A stretch of 64,000 nucleotides of DNA from Gonocerus acuteangulatus (taxonomy: Eukaryota > Arthropoda > Insecta > Hemiptera > Coreidae), in assembly GCA_946811695.1 (NCBI GenBank), contig OX328125.1, positions 42,590,709-42,654,708 on the forward strand. The letters run 5' to 3'. Made by a program: the position numbers and the translations under genes. Each line of letters opens with the position of its first letter. The first letter of the stretch is position 1. A model generated the notes under the pieces. It worked only from the letters and a program-made list of their open reading frames with translations. It ran no database searches and was not told where the DNA came from. Of this stretch, positions 58,970 to 64,000 are shown piece by piece.

Positions 58970-59031
58970 TCAGAGTGAGAGATATAGATAGATAGAGAGG
59001 AGAGAGAAAGAGAAAGAGAGAGAGAGGAAAA
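58970..59031. repeat. (GA)n-rich microsatellite
   Basis: Purine-only stretch of gaga and gata repeats. Confidence 0.9.
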
Positions 59032-59447
59032 CCCCCCATTAAAAACTCCCTATTAGTTGAAAACCCAGAGTCGACCATTACCAAACCATGCGATCTCAAA
59101 GGGATACAAACATTTTCATCACGGGAACCTCAACCCAATCTCTCTCATAAATTCTTCAGAATAACTCGTAGTTACTCGTCTGCTGGCCAAAAGTCAGGTT
59201 CAGGTAGTCTCGCTCCCTTCTTTAATAGATTAAATAATCAAATGTTATTAAAAAAATAATTTGACTGGTAAAATCAATTATTAACACAACTAAAATATGG
59301 AACTGAGGAGAGCTGAGACAATAACCATCCCAAGGAATGAAACCAACAGCACTTCTGCCTCTAGGCCATTATGGTTCCATCAAAGGTTGCCACTCTACAT
59401 ATACATCTATGATGGATCAGGGAATTTGTTCTACGGACCCGTAAATG

Positions 59448-59449
<2 letters not shown>

Positions 59450-59498
<49 letters not shown>
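59450..59498. repeat. ~49-bp A tract, probable retroposon tail
   Basis: It is preceded by ctacggacccgtaaatg, slightly like the gcgccgt end of SINE-M. The upstream 150 bp (ggccattatggttcc, ggttgccact) may be a decayed SINE body, but the boxes are not recognisable. Confidence 0.5.
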
Positions 59499-59500
<2 letters not shown>

Positions 59501-59768
59501 AACGACGACCACCATGTTGAACTTGAATACGCATCTCCTTAAGTAGGAAACGGATACTATCCATCCCGCCACGGAGATACTCTACAGAACTGCTTTTGTT
59601 GAAAATATAAGCTTTTGAATAGTTACCTTCCACTTACCACATTTTCCCAAACGTTTTCGATACATAAATGAAAATACACGAAAATCTCAAAACTGCTCTT
59701 GCCTAGCCATGAAAATGTGTTGCCTACTACTTTCCGAACTCCAAATGCAACCAAAATGGTTATGAAGA

Positions 59769-59910
59769 TTCGATAGTTAGCCGTCGAGGTGATAAGTAAA
59801 GATGGAATAGTTGGGATTCGGCTAAAGAAACCTCAATACGATTTTTGTTAAAAAAAAAATCTATATTTGGGACGTTTTGGCTACTCATTGGTAGCCTTCG
59901 TCAGAAAAAA
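59769..59910 (+). repeat. Penelope-like terminal-repeat candidate, uninterrupted copy
   Basis: gatagttagccgtcgaggtg ... gttgggattcggcta ... aaatctatatttgggacgtt ... gctactcattggtagccttc-gtcag. The first half matches 1645-1735 and the second 2723-2775. The tagccg/cggcta pair can form a stem. No hammerhead core (CTGATGA ... GAAA) was found, although such ribozymes are known in Penelope-like terminal repeats. Confidence 0.5.
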
Positions 59911-60289
59911 ATACAAGAAAAGCAGAAATTAATACAGAATAAAAGTTCATAATGGAGATAAGGAACAGGCCTATAAATACAATTAACTTATAATAAAAGA
60001 ACAATTTGGTGTTAAATTATTAGAATGAGTTTTAGAAAATCAATAGAAACATAACAAAAAAAGAAGAAAAAAAAGGCTATTTTATTGAAGTGTATATAAG
60101 TAAATAGGAGCTACAAATAATATTAATTAATTTTAACAAAGAAATAAGATACTGCATACCAATGAAAATGCCGGGAGGCAAAGGAAGACCAAAGTGAACA
60201 GTTAAGTAACCATTGTAGAAGTGTCTAAGAAAAAAGGAATCTACTAGGGTTTATGCAACTGAAAATAAACCAGGTGGTGGGAGGAGGTC

Positions 60290-60600
60290 GGTAGGGATCA
60301 AAATTAATACGAACGAATTAGTCATTTTTCTGAAACATTCACTGCCTTGAAAATGGTTCCATTCGATCCCACAAATCAAATTAACTACTAAATATGTACC
60401 TGAAAGCCCTCAAACGCAAAGATGTAAGCACTAGGATATTTTTCACGCGAAGTTCGGCAAAAAACATAGTTTTGGTAAAAGAATTCTACCGTTTAACGGA
60501 CGTTACTTTTGAAGTCAGTCGGTGTATTTCTGTACCAATTGTACACCAAAATCGGACCACTTTTGAGACTTCTATTACACGAATAGACATATATTTTATT
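60290..60600 (+). repeat. R-A dispersed repeat, diverged copy
   Basis: actgccttgaaaatggttcc, caaagatgtaagcactagga, tttttcacgcgaagttcggc and gtacaccaaaatcggaccac follow the order of 19200-19430. The reading frame over it (60394-60762) is a shadow. Confidence 0.6.
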
Positions 60601-60608
60601 TATTTATA

Positions 60609-60893
60609 TATATCGTCCCTACCACGCAACCCCTATCGTCCCTATCGTCAAACTATCAAATATGGCCAATCTCGTTTTTCAGATTCGAGACTTTGCTATA
60701 GGATTGTGGACGATACGGCTTGTCGCTCGCTACTTGTCAAGACTCTCACCCCTTTAGAATAGCCTTTAATGTCTTAAATAAAGTATCGAATAAGACAACT
60801 ATTCAAAATTTATTTCGCCAATGTATCGAATATGTTTGTTCGCTAGTTTGCTCCGATGTTTATATTCGATAGTTGGACATGGTAGGGATGATA
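60609..60893. mobile_element. 285-bp MITE
   Basis: The left end (atatcgtccctaccacg) matches the complement of the right (atatcatccctaccatg), and inner ctatcgtc/caaactatc strings are also mirrored. It lies directly after R-A DNA and a short TA run. Confidence 0.75.
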
Positions 60894-61384
60894 TGCTCTT
60901 GTATATTTTAAACCACCAGAATTTTTTTGATGTGTGTGTACTGTTAAGTGTACTTTTCTCATCGCCATCTTCGGATTGATTTATCTAGTCGAAGGCAAAA
61001 GCTCCCTGTAGATGGGTAAAACCCTCTGAAAATGAAGTTCCCAATAGTCATACGAGTTATAAAAATCCGACAAGAAGAATCACTGAAATCGACTAAGCCG
61101 TACATCATCCAAAATTTCAATATGTTAAAACGTACGATTTGTGAGAAACAAAAAATTAAATCACTCCGGAATATAAATCACTAAGCTACACGCCATCCCT
61201 CACAATTTAATGACCGAGAACAGCCAAATGCGGAAGTGTATTTTTGTTGTAGAAGAGTAATCTCACACTGATCGATATCTGACTCTGTATAAATTGTAGC
61301 GTCATCTAGAACACATTCAGCTTCGAAATGAGCTTATAATTTAATAATCCAATGTTTCGCTGGAGAAATCGCCTTATCTTTGTT

Positions 61385-61480
61385 TCTTTTAACGCGTTTC
61401 CTCCCTCCATCCATAAGGGGGAGACCCGCCTACGACGTCAACCTCATGACGAAGGAAGTACCGACAAGAACATTTCATAT
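61385..61480 (-). repeat. R-A terminal fragment
   Basis: taacgcgtttcctccctcca, cgtcaacctcatgacgaagg-aagtaccgacaagaac matches the complement of 19580-19672 and is followed by a TA tract. Confidence 0.6.
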
Positions 61481-61491
61481 ACAATATATTT

Positions 61492-61496
<5 letters not shown>

Positions 61497-61568
<72 letters not shown>
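61497..61568. repeat. (AT)n microsatellite
   Basis: About 72 bp of pure TA. Confidence 0.96.
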
Positions 61569-61572
<4 letters not shown>

Positions 61573-61779
61573 TTCAAATACCAGCTCGGCGAGTTAATTG
61601 TTTTACATGAAAGGGTATTATCTACTAAAGAGTCGGGACAATAAATAATCCAATTAATAAAAGTATTTTTATAACTGTGCTGAACCTTTATTGGACTGTT
61701 CATTTGTGCATAATGAGACAGAATGTAAAAAGGATTTAACAAGAATAAATCTACAGCGGCCGTTTCCGTATCATATTAG

Positions 61780-62345
61780 TATTGCCCCATCGTGTGCCTT
61801 ATAGTGCTACAATTCAATTAGAACAAATCTTGGACAACCTGGTTTCCTTTTATAGTAATACAATCAAACGTCTGACCAGACCTTCCGGCCTGGACGTTTT
61901 TCTATGCTTACAATTCCAAGCATAGAAAATAAAAAACCCACGGGGATAATAAGATCTTTCCTACTCAATGATTTCCCCTGAGCATTCCGGCACCACGCAG
62001 TCCCTCAAACCATTGGCTATTTTGTGAATTCGCACAATAAACCCAATGATTATCAACTTGTAAATTGTGCATGTGTGATTTATATAATTTCAACAATTCA
62101 TTATTCAATAGATCGTGCAGCTCACCGATCACCTGGCAAACCGTGAATTGAGGTTAATGTAGCGCCAACGCACATCCAAGCGATTGGCGAGTGAGCTTTT
62201 GGAGTCCTCGCCTCCCTTAAATAACTTTGGAAAAATTGATTTGGTTCGTTTGACATTGGCAGCAATGATTCCACTTCGTAATTAACTTGGCCTTTGATTT
62301 TCAATGATGAATTAAATTGTTGACCATTGGCAGCATTGTGTTATT
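61780..62345. promoter_or_regulatory. Candidate conserved non-coding region
   Basis: About 560 bp of complex sequence without repeats, TIRs or long frames. It contains ccaatgattatcaacttgta, ctcaccgatcacctggcaaa, cgccaacgcacatccaagcg and ttgaccattggcagcattgt, the last echoed by tgacattggcagcaatgatt. Word reuse (attggcagca) and absence of transposon traits resemble a cis-regulatory module or the 3' end of a non-coding transcript. This is inference from texture only. Confidence 0.25.
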
Positions 62346-62804
62346 CTGTTCATCCGAACGATGACATTTGGAGGTTAGAATCTGGAGTCATATTTCTCTT
62401 TGTGAAAAGATCATGTGTTGAAGAAAACTAAATTTTATATTTAAAATGTATTTATTATTATTAAAGTACTAATATCACTATTGAAAAATAGGGATAGATG
62501 GTAGAATAGTGAAAATTTAGGGTTGTATGTATTTTTAAGTGCTAAATCATAAAAAAATAAAAATAAAATATATTGTTCAAAAAATAAAATAATATTTTTT
62601 TGGGGCTGGACACCCTCAACATTTAGGGGTATCAAAATAAGTTATAAACCTATTCTCAGACCTACTGAATATACATATTAAATTTAATCAAAATCGTTTA
62701 AGCCTTTTCGGAAGGGTATAAACACTAAAACTGTGACAATAGTGTGCAGGAGGCCCGGTGGCCGTGAGTGCTAAAGCGAGAAAAGGGATAGGGAAAGCCA
62801 GGAT

Positions 62805-63092
62805 GAGGGGGGGGGGGCTTTAAGTTTCCAACCTATAAAAATTTTATTATTTGGAGAAGTAGTAAAATAATCCTAATTCAAATATTGAGGATGTGCTAAT
62901 GATACAATAAAACATGATGAGAACATTAGAATATTGGTAGGATAAAGTAGAACTGAGATTCAAGGAATGGTGAATATCTGTCTGAGAGTGATTGATAGGA
63001 TGGCGAAGCAGAACCAAAAAACCAAGACGTTCTTCTTGAGGAACTAATCAATCACTTGATGAAAGACCATTTGTTAAGCCCCCCCCCCCCCA
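62805..63092. repeat. Possible small element with poly-G/poly-C inverted ends
   Basis: gggggggggggctttaag at 62807 is mirrored by gttaagcccccccccccc at 63077. The inverted match is short, beyond the homopolymer only about 6 bp, so it may be coincidence. Confidence 0.35.
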
Positions 63093-63269
63093 CTAAAGAA
63101 ACAATTAGAAATATTTTTTAATCCTTTAAGTCAACTTGAATTTTATGCTATAATTTACCTATTGATCTCCTGTTTGTTTATACTAATTGAAAATTTGGAC
63201 TTGATAAATTGACGGTTCGCTATTTGCTATAATTTATTTTACGTACATTATACTTACCAATACGCTACT

Positions 63270-63597
63270 ATTAAATTAAGTACAAAGACAAAGCTGCGTT
63301 CTGAATCAGATATGGAAAGAAAAGAAGATCCCTATGTGCTGGAAAATATACGGGATCCTGCAAATTCACAAGAAACTCCATTCACACGAATTTTCACAAA
63401 CGGAATGTGACAGACACCGGGGACCTCGGAGATTTCTCGATACAAAAGTTAGAAGAGCAGTCGATAGGCAGCTTGAAAAAGAGCAGTACAGCCAGAGGAA
63501 TCAGCAAAGATCGCAAAAGCTCACCTGAAGGGAGGATGCCTATTTCGTGTCGATCCGACAGAGGGCGTAATACTTTTCTGATGACTTCCTCTTTCTA
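63270..63597 (+). other. Coding-like remnant in two frames, unidentified
   Basis: One frame from about 63290 reads SESDMERKEDPYVLENIRDP and ends at a TGA near 63408. Another continues from before that point (TDTGDLGDFSIQKLEEQSIG, then KSSTARGISKDRKSSPEGR) to a stop at 63596-63598. Both have balanced composition and handover between frames, as in a frameshifted gene. I recognise no family; a transposon protein is the likeliest source. Confidence 0.3.
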
Positions 63598-63599
63598 GG

Positions 63600-64000
63600 T
63601 GCTGGCACCCGAGGTCACCAGCACAGCACAAAGGTCCTCTAAGAATGTATAACCCTTAAATACAAAAATTAATCCCGGGAAGATATGCTTCAGAACAAGA
63701 AAGAAATCCTGGGAAATTATGAGGATTCGGAGGGTGAAGGGGAGCACTATAGTGTGAGGGATATAACTAGTCACTTGGCTGCGGACGAGGAGGGTGGGCG
63801 CGCCTCTAGCCAATGACGGCCTTGTTGGGTTGCCACTCCTCCGTCTCCTTCCTAGTCCCACGCCTAGGCAGAGCAGGGGCTGGGAGGGGAACTAGCTACT
63901 TCGAGCCCCCTCCAAGCTTTTTCTTCGTTTTTAAATATTAACAGTATCGGTAACCAAGTGGTTCGGACAATTGAAGCAACTGAAATCATCTTTTGTATGT
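63600..64000. other. Locally GC-richer DNA at window end
   Basis: 63770-63900 is much richer in G and C than the rest of the window (gggtgggcgcgcctctagcc, then aatgacgg with a CCAAT word). It might be a promoter or a GC-rich repeat; the window ends before this can be judged. Confidence 0.2.

Noticed and set aside
59297..59633. Frames with long Lys or Phe runs
   Set aside because: They are translations of the poly-A tract; likewise 18001-18225, 44942-45301 and 390-575.
59769..59870. Hammerhead ribozyme in the Penelope-like terminal repeat
   Set aside because: A tagccg/cggcta stem and a GTC exist, but the CTGATGA core is absent and the GAAA is in the wrong place.
26300..64000. CRISPR array
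   Set aside because: The tandem arrays have no spacer structure (units are contiguous) and the genome is clearly eukaryotic.

Overview
The window looks like intergenic or intronic DNA from a repeat-rich arthropod genome, most likely an insect. It is AT-rich, has no operons or dense genes, and carries long (AT)n tracts, tRNA-derived SINEs, LINEs with an RNase H domain, a Penelope-like GIY-YIG fragment, a mariner piece and many terminal-inverted-repeat (TIR) elements. Only one segment is convincingly a host gene: a minus-strand exon at 38951-39231 with consensus splice sites on both sides. It encodes the N-terminal part of an SLC16-type monocarboxylate transporter, up to the first membrane helix. 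The other exons are not visible here, so much of the window may be intron or flank of that gene.

Layout. 1-7.7 kb: unassigned DNA, a foldback element holding a SINE, and a non-autonomous hAT element (5345-6979) with an exact 8-bp target duplication that has swallowed a 124-bp tandem array; then a second SINE. 10-14 kb: a palindromic MITE, a ~142-bp tandem array and copies of a TIR MITE. 15.5-20.1 kb: AT microsatellites, a 1.1-kb TAGGGTGG-ended transposon with a broken protein gene, a third SINE and a large copy of a dispersed repeat. 20.5-21 kb: the Penelope-like endonuclease remnant. 26.3-33.7 kb: two related 5'-truncated LINEs on the minus strand, separated by the N-terminal third of a mariner transposase. 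36.5-38 kb: a 1.43-kb TIR element. 38.95-39.23 kb: the transporter exon. 43-44 kb: a decayed RTE-like LINE. 45.2-45.8 kb: a PIF/Harbinger-like element with a TAA target duplication. 46.5-46.9 kb and 51.9-52.2 kb: a second SINE class with a tRNA-Ile-like head and an oligo-T end. 50-53.3 kb: a nested TIR element and a direct repeat whose core is far better conserved than its flanks. 55.3-56.7 kb: a second TAGGGTGG transposon with an 8-bp target duplication, carrying the other part of what appears to be the same protein. 60-64 kb: dispersed repeats, a small MITE and a microsatellite.

There is no pathway here beyond transposition. The main results are exact element boundaries read from target duplications, nested insertions that give a relative order, a transposon family in which two internally deleted copies seem to carry complementary parts of one protein, and a few non-repeat stretches that could be regulatory. 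Repeat-family names R-A (dispersed repeat), R-B (tail with ACAG and TA repeats), MITE-T, SINE-M and SINE-I are labels made up for this report.
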